A stretch of 64,000 bases of DNA from Bodonicaedibacter sp963693005 (GCA_963693005.1 OY843726.1:998566-1062565); one strand, 5' to 3'. Counted from the stretch's first letter, positions 1-8,524 are shown. Numbers and translations: made by a program. Notes: a model not told the origin generated them from the letters alone.

Positions 1-206
1 TATGTAGAAAGCAGGTCACCGTCACGGGTTAGCATAGTAATGCTTGGTTTTCGTTCGGCTTCAGTGAGTGAATTAATACTGGGTAGATCGTAAGAGTACC
101 AGAAGATTATTAGCAAAATGATAAAGATAGCACCACACAACAGCCTGACTGACCATGCTTTGAGGTTGGTTTTGCGCGAGTAAGGAGTCTTATTCAGCCT
201 GGGCAT
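1..206 (-). CDS. Penicillin-binding protein 1A-like, N-terminal part (runs off left edge)
   Basis: Only the first 68 codons are inside the window. The reading starts at an ATG at 206, inside the last codons of gmk (17-nt overlap), which suggests coupled translation. It shows a basic N-terminus, one membrane segment at residues 21-39 and then the motif ERKPSITMLTRDGDLL. This is the usual opening of alphaproteobacterial class A penicillin-binding proteins, in which a signal anchor and a short periplasmic strand precede the glycosyltransferase domain that polymerises lipid II. The catalytic domains lie outside the window, so the assignment rests on this N-terminal pattern and on the peptidoglycan-related neighbour mltG. 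It could also be another PBP1 subtype. Confidence 0.7.
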   Translation of the reverse strand, partial: MPRLNKTPYSRKTNLKAWSVRLLCGAIFIILLIIFWYSYDLPSINSLTEAERKPSITMLTRDGDLLST

Positions 207-849
207 AGGCCTTTCCCTGTTCTAATAAGATATTAACAAAATTGGATAAAGTTGATTGGCGGTGGCGTTTTTGACGCTCTACCTGGATGATGTCATATAC
301 TTTTTCAATGGTAGGGTCAAGATCCTTATTCATTACGACATAGTCGTAATCAGCCCAAAAGCTAATTTCACTAGTTGCTTTTTGAAGGCGAGTGTTGATG
401 ATGTTATCAGTTTCTGTGCGCCGTCCAATAAGGCGATTTTTTAAGTCGTTAAAACTGGGAGGAAGAATAAATATAGAGAGTATATCGTCGGGGTAAGTTT
501 CCATTAGCTGTTTGGTTCCCTGGCCATCGATCACAAACAAGGTGTCTGTTCCATTATCTAATGCTGTATCGATAGTTGCTTTAAATGTCCCATAACAATT
601 GCCAAATAACTCTGCATGTTCAGCAAAATCGGCATTGTTTAATTTAGTTATAAAGTCTTGCTGAGTTAGAAAGAAATAGTCTTGGCCGTTAATCTCTTGT
701 GGACGAGGTGGGCGAGTAGTCGCTGAGATTGAGCGTTGAATATGTTGATCTCTTTGTAGAAGTGCGGTTGCAATTGTTGTTTTTCCAGCGCCAGATGGGG
801 CGGATATAATAATTAACATGCCGCGTCTTTTGTGTGATGAGTTATTCAT
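190..849 (-). CDS. gmk: Guanylate kinase
   Basis: Phosphorylates GMP (and dGMP) to GDP with ATP in the cytoplasm, feeding GTP and (p)ppGpp synthesis. The 219-residue product is close to the usual 205-220. A Walker A loop APSGAGKT lies at residues 17-24, and the GMP-binding segment TTRPPRPQEINGQDYFF follows at about 45. The ATG at 849 overlaps the mltG stop by 8 nt; an internal Met11 just before the P-loop strand is a possible alternative start. It lies last but one in a minus-strand run acpP-fabF-mltG-gmk-PBP, and is probably cotranscribed with it. Confidence 0.95.
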   Translation of the reverse strand: MNNSSHKRRGMLIIISAPSGAGKTTIATALLQRDQHIQRSISATTRPPRPQEINGQDYFFLTQQDFITKLNNADFAEHAELFGNCYGTFKATIDTALDNGTDTLFVIDGQGTKQLMETYPDDILSIFILPPSFNDLKNRLIGRRTETDNIINTRLQKATSEISFWADYDYVVMNKDLDPTIEKVYDIIQVERQKRHRQSTLSNFVNILLEQGKAYAQAE

Positions 850-1866
850 GTGAGGATTTCCTGAGGAGTTTGAGATGCTGGTTGATATAGTTTACGTGAT
901 CATGGTATGTGCGTGAAAAATGGTGGTTTGTTTTATCTGAGGTGAGAACAAAGTATAATTCATTATGAAGTTGAGGGTGAGTCGCTGCCTTTAGAGCACT
1001 TAGCCCAGGGCAGCAAATTGGCCCTTTAGGTAAGCCATGACGACGATAGGTGTTGTAGTCAGAGTCGATTTTTAGGTCATCTTTTTTTAAATTGCGATTG
1101 AGGCGATATTTTCCCTCGGTGAGTGCGTATACAACAGTGGGGTCAGACTGTAATCGCATGCGTTTTTTGAGGCGATTGACGAATACACCAGCAATTCTGG
1201 GCATTTCTTGAGGTGTTGCGGCTTCTCGTTCAAGCAGTGATGCAAAAATAATGAGATCTTGGGGTGTTTTTATGTATGGGTTTTGATTTTTTGAGAAGAG
1301 TTTGAGGGTGGTTTGAGCCATGTTTGAGCTCATCATTTTGATGAAGTCTGACCGGTTGTGATTCTTGTAAAAATGGTAAGTGTCAGGAAAAAGCGAACCT
1401 TCGGGTGGGGCTTGGAGAAGTTCGCCAGAAAGTTTAGGATTAGCACCTAGAGATTGCAGAATTTCTTGGGTATATATCCCCTCGGGGAAAGTCAGCTTGT
1501 GTAATATTAAAGATGATCCATCATTCAATATTTGAATTACGTCTCTGGGGGTTGCGTTTTGTGGTATTTGGTATTCTCCCGCAAGTATTTGCGTGGAGCC
1601 ATTGAACAAGAAGGCACCAGAAAGCGAAATGAAGTGATGAGGTAAGATTTTTTTTCTGTGCAGTCGTTTTAAAACTGTGCGGGTGCTTTCTCCCTTATGA
1701 ACTGTAATTACGGAGTTAGATTTAACGTAAGGAGATGTGTACACCCAAAAACATAGAAAACTAAGGAGGGATAGAAACAGTAAAAAACTGAGCTTTAACC
1801 ATAAGAAAAAAGAGCGCAAATTTTTTCTTGCGCTCGATGAGTTAGGGGAAGTAAGAAGTTTAGCCA
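842..1866 (-). CDS. mltG: Endolytic murein transglycosylase MltG
   Basis: Membrane-anchored lytic transglycosylase of the YceG/MltG family, which cleaves nascent glycan strands and so sets their length. I place the start at the ATG at 1866 (341 residues), overlapping the fabF stop by 7 nt; a longer reading from 1936 only adds residues encoded antisense-free inside fabF and pushes the membrane segment inwards. The product has a basic N-terminus, one membrane helix at about residues 19-43, a LysM-like region, and the catalytic block ASLLEREA with Glu213 as the expected catalytic residue, followed by VNRLKKRMRLQSDPTVVYAL. Its place beside a PBP gene fits a role in peptidoglycan synthesis. Confidence 0.93.
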
Positions 1867-3125
1867 TTCCATTTTGAGAAGACAATTGAGGCATTTGTTC
1901 CGCCAAATCCAAATGAGTTACACAATACGTGTTCAACTTTTCGTGATTTTGCTATTAATGGAACTAGATCTAAGTCGCAGTCATCCTCTGGATCCTCAAG
2001 ATTGAGCGTTGGAGGCACAATTTGATCCCGCATGGCCAAAATGCTAAAGATGGTTTCAACCCCACCAGCAGCACCCAAAAGATGGCCAATAGCTGATTTT
2101 GTTGAAGACATCGACAAATTTGATGTTTTGCCATTCAGCAACTTTTTAACTGCGCGATGTTCAATTGCATCACCCATTGGTGTTGAGGTTCCGTGGGCAT
2201 TAATGTAATCAAGCTGATCAGCAGATAACTTTGCGTCACTTAACGCGGCCTTCATAGCGCGGTAAGCTCCATCACCATCTTCGGGAGGTGAAGTCATGTG
2301 ATGAGCGTCACTTGACATTCCGTATCCCTTGTATTCGGCATAAATTTTTGCGCCACGCTTTAGGGCGTGTTCGAGTTCTTCAAGTACTAAAATTCCAGCA
2401 CCTTCACCCATAACAAATCCATCTCTACCCTTATCCCAAGGTCTAGATGCTAATTCAGGCGTGTCGTTGTACTTTGTGGATAGCGCGCGTAGTGCAGCAA
2501 AGCCACCAATACCAATGGGGCAAATCGCAGACTCTGCGGCTCCGGCAATCATCACATCTGCATCACCATACTGCAACATTCTGGCTGCATCACCAATGGA
2601 GTGAACGCCACTAGCACATGCGGTTACAACGGCATGGTTAGGCCCTTTGTAACCATAATTAATGGAAACGTGCCCAGAGAGCAAGTTGATCAAAGATGCG
2701 GGGATGAAAAATGGACTTACACGTCGCGGCCCTTTTTCATGGAGGGAAATAGAAGTGCGTTCAATTTCAGGAAGTCCACCAACGCCAGCACCTAAAGAGA
2801 CGCCAGTACGTTCGCGCTCTTCATTAGAGGGGGATGCCCAGTTAGCGTCTTCAATGGCTAGTTTAGCAGCTGCAATACCCAAATGGATAAAACGATCCAT
2901 TTTTTTTTGGTCTTTTACAGGAACATAGTCTTCAAGGTTGAACTCGTCAGGTCCAGTTCCTTCAGGCACTTGCCCTGCAATTTTACAGGCATAATTTGTG
3001 GGATCAAAGGCAGAAATCTGACTAATGCCAGACTGTCCTGCAAGTAATTTTTTCCAAGTGGCTTCAACACCACACCCTAGTGGAGTGACTAACCCTAACC
3101 CGGTAACTACAATACGGCGCTTCAT
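1860..3125 (-). CDS. fabF: 3-oxoacyl-ACP synthase II (KAS II)
   Basis: Condensing enzyme of type II fatty acid synthesis; joins malonyl-ACP to acyl-ACP in the cytoplasm. The 421-residue product matches the family length. The triad is visible: Cys170 in VVTACASG, His311 in NAHGTSTPMGD and His348 in SAIGHLLGAAGG, with Lys343 nearby. The Cys-His-His arrangement and the length separate it from FabH, and the strong match to FabF rather than FabB is judged from overall pattern. It follows acpP by 14 nt, the widespread acpP-fabF pair in which the carrier and its condensing enzyme are coexpressed. Confidence 0.95.
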   Translation of the reverse strand: MKRRIVVTGLGLVTPLGCGVEATWKKLLAGQSGISQISAFDPTNYACKIAGQVPEGTGPDEFNLEDYVPVKDQKKMDRFIHLGIAAAKLAIEDANWASPSNEERERTGVSLGAGVGGLPEIERTSISLHEKGPRRVSPFFIPASLINLLSGHVSINYGYKGPNHAVVTACASGVHSIGDAARMLQYGDADVMIAGAAESAICPIGIGGFAALRALSTKYNDTPELASRPWDKGRDGFVMGEGAGILVLEELEHALKRGAKIYAEYKGYGMSSDAHHMTSPPEDGDGAYRAMKAALSDAKLSADQLDYINAHGTSTPMGDAIEHRAVKKLLNGKTSNLSMSSTKSAIGHLLGAAGGVETIFSILAMRDQIVPPTLNLEDPEDDCDLDLVPLIAKSRKVEHVLCNSFGFGGTNASIVFSKWNG

Positions 3126-3139
3126 AATATAAAACTAAA

Positions 3140-3382
3140 TTATTTTGTTGAGTTTTCAGAAAGAAAACTAACTGCGTCTTGAACGCTCATGATTTTTTGA
3201 GATGCTTCATCAGAGATCTCACATCCGAACTCTTCTTCGAATGCCATAACAACTTCTACAGTATCCAAACTGTCCGCACCTAGGTCATCGATAAAACGTG
3301 CTTCTAGTGTAACTTTATCTTCATCAACACCCAATTGCTTTACAATGATTTGTTTTACGCGTTGAAAAATTTGATCACTCAT
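3140..3382 (-). CDS. acpP: Acyl carrier protein
   Basis: Small acidic carrier that holds growing acyl chains on a 4'-phosphopantetheine arm. The start is the ATG at 3382, preceded by a good ribosome-binding site (AAAGGAATCC); the longer open frame upstream is basic and unlike any ACP. The 80-residue product carries the DSL modification site in LGADSLDTVEVVMAFEE, with Ser38 as the attachment residue. First gene of the minus-strand run with fabF, mltG, gmk and the PBP gene, expressed from the promoter at 3444-3471. Confidence 0.97.
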   Translation of the reverse strand: MSDQIFQRVKQIIVKQLGVDEDKVTLEARFIDDLGADSLDTVEVVMAFEEEFGCEISDEASQKIMSVQDAVSFLSENSTK

Positions 3383-3443
3383 CGTGGATTCCTTTGGTTT
3401 ACATATTTTTTGTTTTTCCCCGAGCTGGTGAAAAACTTTCTGT

Positions 3444-3471
3444 ATTATAGTTTTTTTTTCTTCGGTGTCCA
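3444..3471 (-). promoter_or_regulatory. Sigma-70-type promoter for acpP-fabF
   Basis: On the minus strand TGGACA (3466-3471) is followed after 16 nt by a perfect TATAAT (3444-3449). Transcription would start near 3437 and give a leader of about 55 nt before acpP. One mismatch in the -35 box and none in the -10 box. Confidence 0.75.
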
Positions 3472-3668
3472 GTCTTTTGTGTTTAGTAAGGTGTTTTCCC
3501 AATAAACAAAGGTTTTTGTGCGGCTTTTGGACTGTTTGAAAGGGGGGGTGTTATGAAGGAAAGGCTATCTTTCAGTAAATGATGGATAAGTTTTGGTAGG
3601 TTAGATATGAATAAACTTAATAATAGCTGCGCTTTTAGGCGCGGGTGCTGATTTTTTGCGCTAAAGCC

Positions 3669-3697
3669 TTTCCTCGGGAGGTAAATTTCAGTATAAT
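3669..3697 (+). promoter_or_regulatory. Candidate promoter for hslVU
   Basis: A perfect TATAAT at 3692-3697 lies 27 bases before the hslV ATG. The best -35 at 17-nt spacing is the poor TTTCCT (3669-3674). HslVU is a heat-shock operon in many bacteria, but I could not match an RpoH-type promoter here. Confidence 0.4.
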
Positions 3698-3724
3698 CCG
3701 AGCAGAATAACTGAAGGAACATGC

Positions 3725-4279
3725 ATGGACGCACATGGATTAAGCCCTTGGCACGGAACAACGATTTTATCGATTCGTCGTGGGAATGAGGTTGTTGTTG
3801 CTGGCGATGGCCAGGTTACAATGGGACAATCAATCATTTTAAAAAGCAATGCAAACAAAGTGCGACGTATATCTGAAGGCCGTGTAATAGTTGGCTTTGC
3901 TGGAGCGACGGCAGATGCAATGACATTGTTTGAGCGTTTGGAAGGTAAGTTAGAGCAGTACCCTTCGCAGCTTAAGCGCGCATGTGTTGAGTTAGCCAAA
4001 GATTGGCGAACCGATAAGTATTTGCGCAAACTAGAGGCGCTGATGGCGGTGGTTGATAAAGAGTCGTCGTTGATTTTAACGGGGACAGGTGATGTGTTAG
4101 AGCCTGAAGGTGGAGTAATTGGTATTGGCTCTGGGGGCGCGTATGCGTTATCTGCAGGGCGTGCGTTAGCCACAAACTGCCCTGATATGGACTTAACGGA
4201 GATGGCGCAAAAATCTATGCAAATAGCTGCAGATATTTGTGCGTTTACTAGTGATAAATTTGTGATTGAGAGTTTGTAA
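3725..4279 (+). CDS. hslV: ATP-dependent protease peptidase subunit HslV (ClpQ)
   Basis: N-terminal-threonine peptidase that forms double hexamers capped by the HslU ATPase, a bacterial proteasome-like protease in the cytoplasm. The 184-residue product has WHGTTILSIRRGN near the start. After removal of an 11-residue propeptide, Thr12 would be the catalytic nucleophile. Alphaproteobacterial HslV proteins commonly keep such a short propeptide, while the E. coli protein has only Met. The next gene, four bases on, is its partner hslU. Confidence 0.96.
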   Translation: MDAHGLSPWHGTTILSIRRGNEVVVAGDGQVTMGQSIILKSNANKVRRISEGRVIVGFAGATADAMTLFERLEGKLEQYPSQLKRACVELAKDWRTDKYLRKLEALMAVVDKESSLILTGTGDVLEPEGGVIGIGSGGAYALSAGRALATNCPDMDLTEMAQKSMQIAADICAFTSDKFVIESL

Positions 4280-4283
4280 AGAC

Positions 4284-5594
4284 ATGAAGACATTTACGCC
4301 CAAAGAAATTGTTTCTGAATTAGACCGATATATTATTGGACAGAAAAATGCAAAGAGATCGGTGGCGATTGCGATGCGTAATCGGTGGCGTCGTCGACAG
4401 TTAGAAGATGAAATGCGCCAAGAGATTAGCCCTAAAAACATCTTAATGATAGGGGCTACGGGTGTGGGAAAGACCGAAATTGCAAGGCGATTGGCGAAAA
4501 TTGACAATGCTCCATTTGTAAAGGTCGAGGCCACTAAGTTTACGGAAGTTGGCTATGTAGGTAGGGATGTTGAGCAGATTATACGTGATTTGGTAGAAGT
4601 TGCGATGAACTTAACCCGAGAAGAGATGCGCCGTGATGTTAGGGTGCAAGCAGAAAGCGTTGCGGAAAACAAGCTATTAGATGCTTTGGTTGGGGTGGAT
4701 GCATCTGTGGAAACCCGGAATACCTTTAAACAAAGGCTGCGTGACGGCGTGTTAAAAGACAAAGAGATTGAGATTGAAGTGCCTGAAGCACCTGGAGGAA
4801 ACCCGATGTCGTCGTTTGATTTTGGCGGTGGGCAGATGCAAATGGGTATGATTGATATGTCGGAAATGTTAAATAAAGCAATTGGCTCTGAAAAAACTAA
4901 GACCCGAAAAATGCCAGTTGAGGAGGCTGAAAAACTATTGATTCAGCTTGAGTCAGACAGATTGTTAGATAAGGACGTGATTTCTGAAACTGCAATTCGA
5001 GAAACAGAGCAGGCAGGAATTGTCTTTTTGGATGAGGTTGATAAGATTTGCAGCCGAGGTCAGCGTGATGGAAGTGTAAGCCGTGAAGGAGTGCAGCGAG
5101 ATTTATTGCCGCTGCTGGAGGGGACGACAGTTGCCACAAAGCATGGCCCAGTTAAAACTGACCATATTCTGTTTGTTGCCTCGGGCGCGTTTCATGTTGC
5201 GAAGCCTTCTGACTTATTGCCGGAGTTACAGGGGAGATTACCCATTCGTGTGGAGTTGGAAGCACTGACAGAGGAAGATTTTGTTCGTATATTAAGTGAG
5301 CCTGCGAATAGTTTGGTAAAGCAATATAAGGCCTTAATTGAAACTGAAGGAGTTTCGATTGATTTTACGGACGAGGGAGTTAAGTACCTTGCGAGTCTTG
5401 CTTATAGCCTGAACCAAAACGTTGAAAATATTGGTGCTAGGCGGTTGCACACGGTAATGGAAAAGCTATTTGAAGATATTAGCTTTAATGCAAGTGAAAC
5501 CCCTGGAAAGTCCTATGTCATTACAAAAGAATATGTTGATGAGATGGTTGGGCGTTTATCGCAAAACTTAGATGTGTCTAAATTCATATTATAA
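4284..5594 (+). CDS. hslU: HslU ATPase subunit of the HslUV protease (ClpY)
   Basis: AAA+ unfoldase that binds, unfolds and feeds substrates to HslV. The start is the ATG at 4284 (MKTFTPKEIV), 4 nt after hslV; an upstream in-frame start at 4266 would lie inside hslV and lacks support. The 436-residue product has Walker A GATGVGKT at residues 57-64, Walker B IVFLDEVDK at about 250, a variable I-domain between them (residues about 110-230), and the C-terminal NLDVSKFIL tail that inserts into HslV. Usual length for the family. Confidence 0.97.
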   Translation: MKTFTPKEIVSELDRYIIGQKNAKRSVAIAMRNRWRRRQLEDEMRQEISPKNILMIGATGVGKTEIARRLAKIDNAPFVKVEATKFTEVGYVGRDVEQIIRDLVEVAMNLTREEMRRDVRVQAESVAENKLLDALVGVDASVETRNTFKQRLRDGVLKDKEIEIEVPEAPGGNPMSSFDFGGGQMQMGMIDMSEMLNKAIGSEKTKTRKMPVEEAEKLLIQLESDRLLDKDVISETAIRETEQAGIVFLDEVDKICSRGQRDGSVSREGVQRDLLPLLEGTTVATKHGPVKTDHILFVASGAFHVAKPSDLLPELQGRLPIRVELEALTEEDFVRILSEPANSLVKQYKALIETEGVSIDFTDEGVKYLASLAYSLNQNVENIGARRLHTVMEKLFEDISFNASETPGKSYVITKEYVDEMVGRLSQNLDVSKFIL

Positions 5595-5612
5595 AAAATC
5601 GAAAAGAAACCA

Positions 5613-6632
5613 ATGTCTGTTGCCTTCGCAAACCACCCTTCAGAAGAAGTTAATCCATTAAGCCAGCTTAAAGTATTGCTTGCGAGCAAGATAAAATCTG
5701 TTGACAAGTGCTTGCGAGACTTTGCGTATAGTGATGTTGCAGAGTTGCCAAGTATTAGTGCTCATATTATTGAGTCCGGTGGAAAACGTTTGCGACCTCT
5801 GTTAACCTTGGCAGCAGCTGAAATGTGCAGTTGTCATGAGGGTGATCGAGCTATTAGAATGGCAGCATGCATCGAGCTCTTGCATACGGCCACTCTGTTG
5901 CACGATGATGTTGTGGATGAAAGTGAGTTGCGACGCAGTAGACCGACAGCCAATAAGGTGTGGGGGAACCAATTAAGCATTCTTGGTGGAGACTTTTTGT
6001 TTTCAAAAATGTTTGATTTGTTGGTTCGCGATGGTTCGTTAGAGATTTTGGGGTTGTTTGTAAATACATCGCAGACATTAATTGAGGGAGAAGTTCTTCA
6101 AATTAAGACTCGCTTTAACTCTGAAGTGACGGAAAGTGATTATTTTAAAATTATAGAGGCTAAGACGGCTTCTCTGTTTCAGGCGGCGTTAGAGTTAGGT
6201 GGGCGCGTTGCGGGGGTTAGTCAAAATGAGTTAAATGCACTGGCTGAGTATGCATATAATATTGGTGTGGCATTTCAGCTGATGGATGATGTTTTGGACT
6301 ATACATCAGATGCTGCAACATTGGGAAAGCCAGAAGGAAATGACTTTTTTGAAGGGCAGATGACTTTACCGTTGATATATTTGCGGTTGCTTATAGATAG
6401 GGGCGAGGAGTTTTTTGCGCTAAAGGCAATACTTTCAAAGGCAGAAAGAACGATAGAAGATTTAGTTTGGGTGCAGAAGCAGTTAGAAATACATCAAGTT
6501 TCTAAAAAAATATCGGATCTTGCAATGCGTTTCGCGGCAAAAGCTAAAAACTCCTTAGTAGAGTTGCCGGAGCACCCAGTTCGAGACTTATTGGCGCAGT
6601 TAACGGTTTTTGTTGTGGAGCGTTGCAAATAA
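5613..6632 (+). CDS. All-trans polyprenyl diphosphate synthase (octaprenyl/decaprenyl type)
   Basis: Chain-lengthening prenyltransferase that makes the long isoprenoid tail of ubiquinone from IPP. The 339-residue product has the family signatures: GGKRLRPLL at 56-64, the first aspartate-rich motif DDVVD at 98-102 and the second, DDVLD, at 225-229. The length and motifs fit the IspB/DdsA group better than the shorter farnesyl synthases (IspA). The chain length made cannot be read from sequence. The gene starts 18 nt after hslU and may be cotranscribed with it. Confidence 0.88.
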   Translation: MSVAFANHPSEEVNPLSQLKVLLASKIKSVDKCLRDFAYSDVAELPSISAHIIESGGKRLRPLLTLAAAEMCSCHEGDRAIRMAACIELLHTATLLHDDVVDESELRRSRPTANKVWGNQLSILGGDFLFSKMFDLLVRDGSLEILGLFVNTSQTLIEGEVLQIKTRFNSEVTESDYFKIIEAKTASLFQAALELGGRVAGVSQNELNALAEYAYNIGVAFQLMDDVLDYTSDAATLGKPEGNDFFEGQMTLPLIYLRLLIDRGEEFFALKAILSKAERTIEDLVWVQKQLEIHQVSKKISDLAMRFAAKAKNSLVELPEHPVRDLLAQLTVFVVERCK

Positions 6633-6687
6633 ATCGCATTTACACGCAAAAAATATCTGTATGTAGCCTTCTTTGTTTAAAGCGTCG

Positions 6688-6693
6688 TATAAT
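6688..6693 (+). promoter_or_regulatory. -10 element before the 216-residue outer-membrane protein gene
   Basis: A perfect TATAAT 29 bases before the ATG at 6722. No good -35 box is seen at 16-18 nt (best is TAGCCT), so it is only a candidate. The gene has its own terminator, which supports separate transcription. Confidence 0.35.
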
Positions 6694-6721
6694 AGAATAT
6701 AAGTAAATAAAAAGGTGATGT

Positions 6722-7372
6722 ATGAAAAAAGGTTTGTTGTTAAGTGGCGTGTTGCTTTCGAGCGTGTGTGATTTGTCGGCGGCTGGTTGGAATGGTTTTT
6801 ATGTTCGAACAGATTTGGCTGTAATGGGAGGAGGAAACTCTCACAAAAAAAACGATGCCCCGGCGTTGGCTGGCAAAAAAGAAGGTTCAACTGAGAGATT
6901 GATGCACTTGTCTGTCGCAGGTGGCTGGGGTAGAGTCTTCTCTGGTGGTGTTTATGCGGGTGCGGATGCGACGATGTTGGGGCTTTCTGGGGTAATGCAC
7001 GGAATGGAATCGAATGAGTTTAGCTTTTTATACGACCCTAAAATCACAGCGCGCGTTGGATTTGCTCGCTGTAATATGTTGGTGTATGCAGGGGGTGGAG
7101 TAGGCGCCCTATATGCCCTTTCGGAAAAAGAAAAACTAAGAGGGTATCATGCACACTTTCCAAAAAACTCAGATGATAAGGCAGAGTTGCAGTGGACGTG
7201 GCATGCACGTATAGGTGCGGACTTTAAGCTAAAAGGAAACTGGACAGCGGGTGTGTTTTATGAGTATCAGCGATCGATAGCCCATAAAAACGAAGGTGAC
7301 AAAACTTTGAATCGTACGGACATGAGTTTGGTTAACGATCGCGTTGCTTTTGTCTTTGGGTATCAAATGTAG
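6722..7372 (+). CDS. Outer-membrane beta-barrel protein, small porin/OmpA-barrel-like
   Basis: A 216-residue exported protein. It has a signal peptide of about 21 residues ending at LSA-AG, then GWNGFYVRTDLAVMGGG. The WNGFYV opening followed by alternating polar/hydrophobic strands, glycine-rich turns (YAGGGVGALYAL) and a strand-like C-terminus (VAFVFGYQM) is typical of eight-stranded barrels of alphaproteobacterial surface antigens. The last residue is Met rather than the usual Phe. Function is unknown; I infer location only. The RBS is AAAAGGTGATGT. A strong terminator follows directly. Confidence 0.7.
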   Translation: MKKGLLLSGVLLSSVCDLSAAGWNGFYVRTDLAVMGGGNSHKKNDAPALAGKKEGSTERLMHLSVAGGWGRVFSGGVYAGADATMLGLSGVMHGMESNEFSFLYDPKITARVGFARCNMLVYAGGGVGALYALSEKEKLRGYHAHFPKNSDDKAELQWTWHARIGADFKLKGNWTAGVFYEYQRSIAHKNEGDKTLNRTDMSLVNDRVAFVFGYQM

Positions 7373-7390
7373 TTTTCTTTTAATGAGTGA

Positions 7391-7415
7391 AAAGCCCCCT
7401 TTTGGGGGCTTTTGT
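7391..7415 (+). terminator. Rho-independent terminator after the outer-membrane protein gene
   Basis: Nine-base-pair stem AAAGCCCCC (7391-7399) with GGGGGCTTT (7404-7412), loop TTTT, then a short T-rich tail. It isolates the 216-residue gene from the tRNA-Trp operon. Confidence 0.85.
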
Positions 7416-7561
7416 TGTTGTGGGGTTATGGAAAGTTTAGGTGTGGGTGCTAGAAGGGTGGGTTAAATTTGCAAGACGCATGAGTATGCGGGTGGTTGTG
7501 CAGAGTAAGGGAGGTTAAAAACAAAAACGTGAAGAAAAGAATGTAAACATAGCGATATACC

Positions 7562-7590
7562 TTGAAACATGAAGGAGGCTATGATAAAAC
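7562..7590 (+). promoter_or_regulatory. Weak candidate promoter for tRNA-Trp/secE/nusG
   Basis: TTGAAA (7562-7567), 17 nt, TAAAAC (7585-7590). Four of six bases match in the -10 box. It is the best pair I can find between the preceding terminator and the tRNA. A small hairpin (GGGCA-AAAG-TGCCC, 7601-7614) lies in the would-be 5' leader of the tRNA transcript. Confidence 0.3.
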
Positions 7591-7624
7591 AGTTTTCGGT
7601 GGGCAAAAGTGCCCGCTACGGCAT

Positions 7625-7700
7625 AGGAGTGTAGCTCAATTGGTAGAGTATCGGTCTCCAAAACCGAGGGTTGCGGGTTCGACTCCCGCCGCTCCTGCCA
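7625..7700 (+). tRNA. trnW: tRNA-Trp (CCA anticodon)
   Basis: Full cloverleaf of 76 nt. The acceptor stem AGGAGTG pairs with CGCTCCT (one G-U), followed by discriminator G and an encoded CCA end. The anticodon arm is TCGGT-CTCCAAA-ACCGA, with anticodon CCA in the seven-base loop. The T arm carries GGTTCGACTC. A tRNA-Trp directly before secE-nusG is a common bacterial arrangement. Confidence 0.97.
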
Positions 7701-7732
7701 CTTATTAATGTGCGATATGAAAGTTTTGATGT

Positions 7733-7933
7733 ATGGCGAAAGTATCCCTGGTTCAGTTTTCCCGACAAGTTCGGCAAGAAGTTTCTAAAGTTACCTGGTC
7801 AACACGCAAAGAGGTATTGGTGACTAGCATTATGGTGTTCGTTTTGGGTGCCATTGCTGCGACGTTTTTCTTTGCAGTAGATAGCGGAATATCTGCAGTA
7901 TTAATGCGTATTTTCAAAGGATTGAGTTCTTAG
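7733..7933 (+). CDS. secE: Preprotein translocase subunit SecE
   Basis: Small inner-membrane subunit that clamps SecY in the SecYEG channel. The 66-residue product has the short single-span form: an amphipathic segment with EVSKVTWSTRKEV (residues about 16-28) and one membrane helix at about 29-52. The conserved V-x-WP/S motif appears here as VTWSTRKE. It starts 32 nt after tRNA-Trp with only a weak ribosome-binding site and is followed one base later by nusG. Confidence 0.95.
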   Translation: MAKVSLVQFSRQVRQEVSKVTWSTRKEVLVTSIMVFVLGAIAATFFFAVDSGISAVLMRIFKGLSS

Positions 7934-7934
7934 T

Positions 7935-8486
7935 ATGGAAGAAGTATCAGAAATTAAAAAGCGCTGGTATGTAATTGACGTATATTCGGGCTCTGAAAAA
8001 CGTGTTGCGCAGACCATCGAAGAGAAGGTAATTAAGAAGAATCTTGAGCATTTGATTGGAAAGGTTTTGGTTCCGACCGAAACGGTGGTTGAGCTTCGCA
8101 AAGGAGTGAAGGTTAGCAAGGAAAAGAGTTTCTTTCCTGGATATGTGCTGGTTCAGATGGCTTTAACAGATGAGAGTTGGTCTTTGATCCGTTCGATTCC
8201 TCGTGTTTCTAGGCTGTTGGGAGGGACAACTCGTCCAACTCCTATTAGTTCGCGTGAGGTTGAGCGCTTGATGGGGCAGATTGAGGAGGGTGTTCGAAGC
8301 CCTAGATCTGCCGTAGTCTTTGAGATTGGTGAAGAGGTTCGTGTGAACGATGGTCCGTTTGCGACCTTTAACGGTATGGTTGAAGATATTGATTTGGAAA
8401 AAGAACGGATGAAGGTGTCTGTTTCTATTTTTGGTCGATCAACGCCCGTTGATCTTGAATTTTCGCAAGTTGACAAGATTAAGTAG
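7935..8486 (+). CDS. nusG: Transcription elongation/antitermination factor NusG
   Basis: Binds the clamp of RNA polymerase, suppresses pausing and links transcription to ribosomes or Rho. The 183-residue product has the NGN domain (residues about 10-115, opening with RWYVIDVYSGSEKRVAQ and containing FFPGYVLVQM) and a C-terminal KOW domain (about 130-180, with GEEVRVNDGPFATFNGMVE). Length is normal. It lies one base after the secE stop, so the two are cotranslated. Confidence 0.97.
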   Translation: MEEVSEIKKRWYVIDVYSGSEKRVAQTIEEKVIKKNLEHLIGKVLVPTETVVELRKGVKVSKEKSFFPGYVLVQMALTDESWSLIRSIPRVSRLLGGTTRPTPISSREVERLMGQIEEGVRSPRSAVVFEIGEEVRVNDGPFATFNGMVEDIDLEKERMKVSVSIFGRSTPVDLEFSQVDKIK

Positions 8487-8490
8487 AAAA

Positions 8491-8524
8491 TGTGTGGAAG
8501 ATACGCCAAGTCGTCGACCACACA
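8491..8524 (+). promoter_or_regulatory. Hairpin in the nusG-rplK leader
   Basis: Perfect 7-bp inverted repeat TGTGTGG (8491-8497) / CCACACA (8518-8524) enclosing 20 nt, between nusG and rplK. It resembles the position of the L11-operon leader at which L1 represses its own operon; an L1-binding role is inference. Confidence 0.45.

Larger units (their letters stand above)
3383..3724. other. Intergenic region between divergent acpP and hslV
   Basis: A 342-base stretch without a gene I can support. It carries a strong minus-strand promoter for acpP near its left end and a plausible plus-strand promoter for hslV near its right end. The central part (about 3500-3660) has a few GC-rich inverted words (GCGC around TTTTAG) but no clear gene, RNA or terminator. 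An open frame on the minus strand here has no ribosome-binding site and no recognisable features. Confidence 0.6.

Noticed and set aside
3483..3761. 92-codon minus-strand frame between acpP and hslV
   Set aside because: Overlaps both the acpP promoter region and the hslV start, has no ribosome-binding site and no recognisable sequence.
3688..4293. 201-codon open frame antisense to hslV
   Set aside because: Covers hslV on the other strand, Ser/Ala-rich composition typical of a shadow frame, no ribosome-binding site, and hslV is certain.
7416..7624. Possible second tuf copy or other gene before tRNA-Trp
   Set aside because: Translated in all frames no EF-Tu or other protein remnant is visible; only small hairpins occur.
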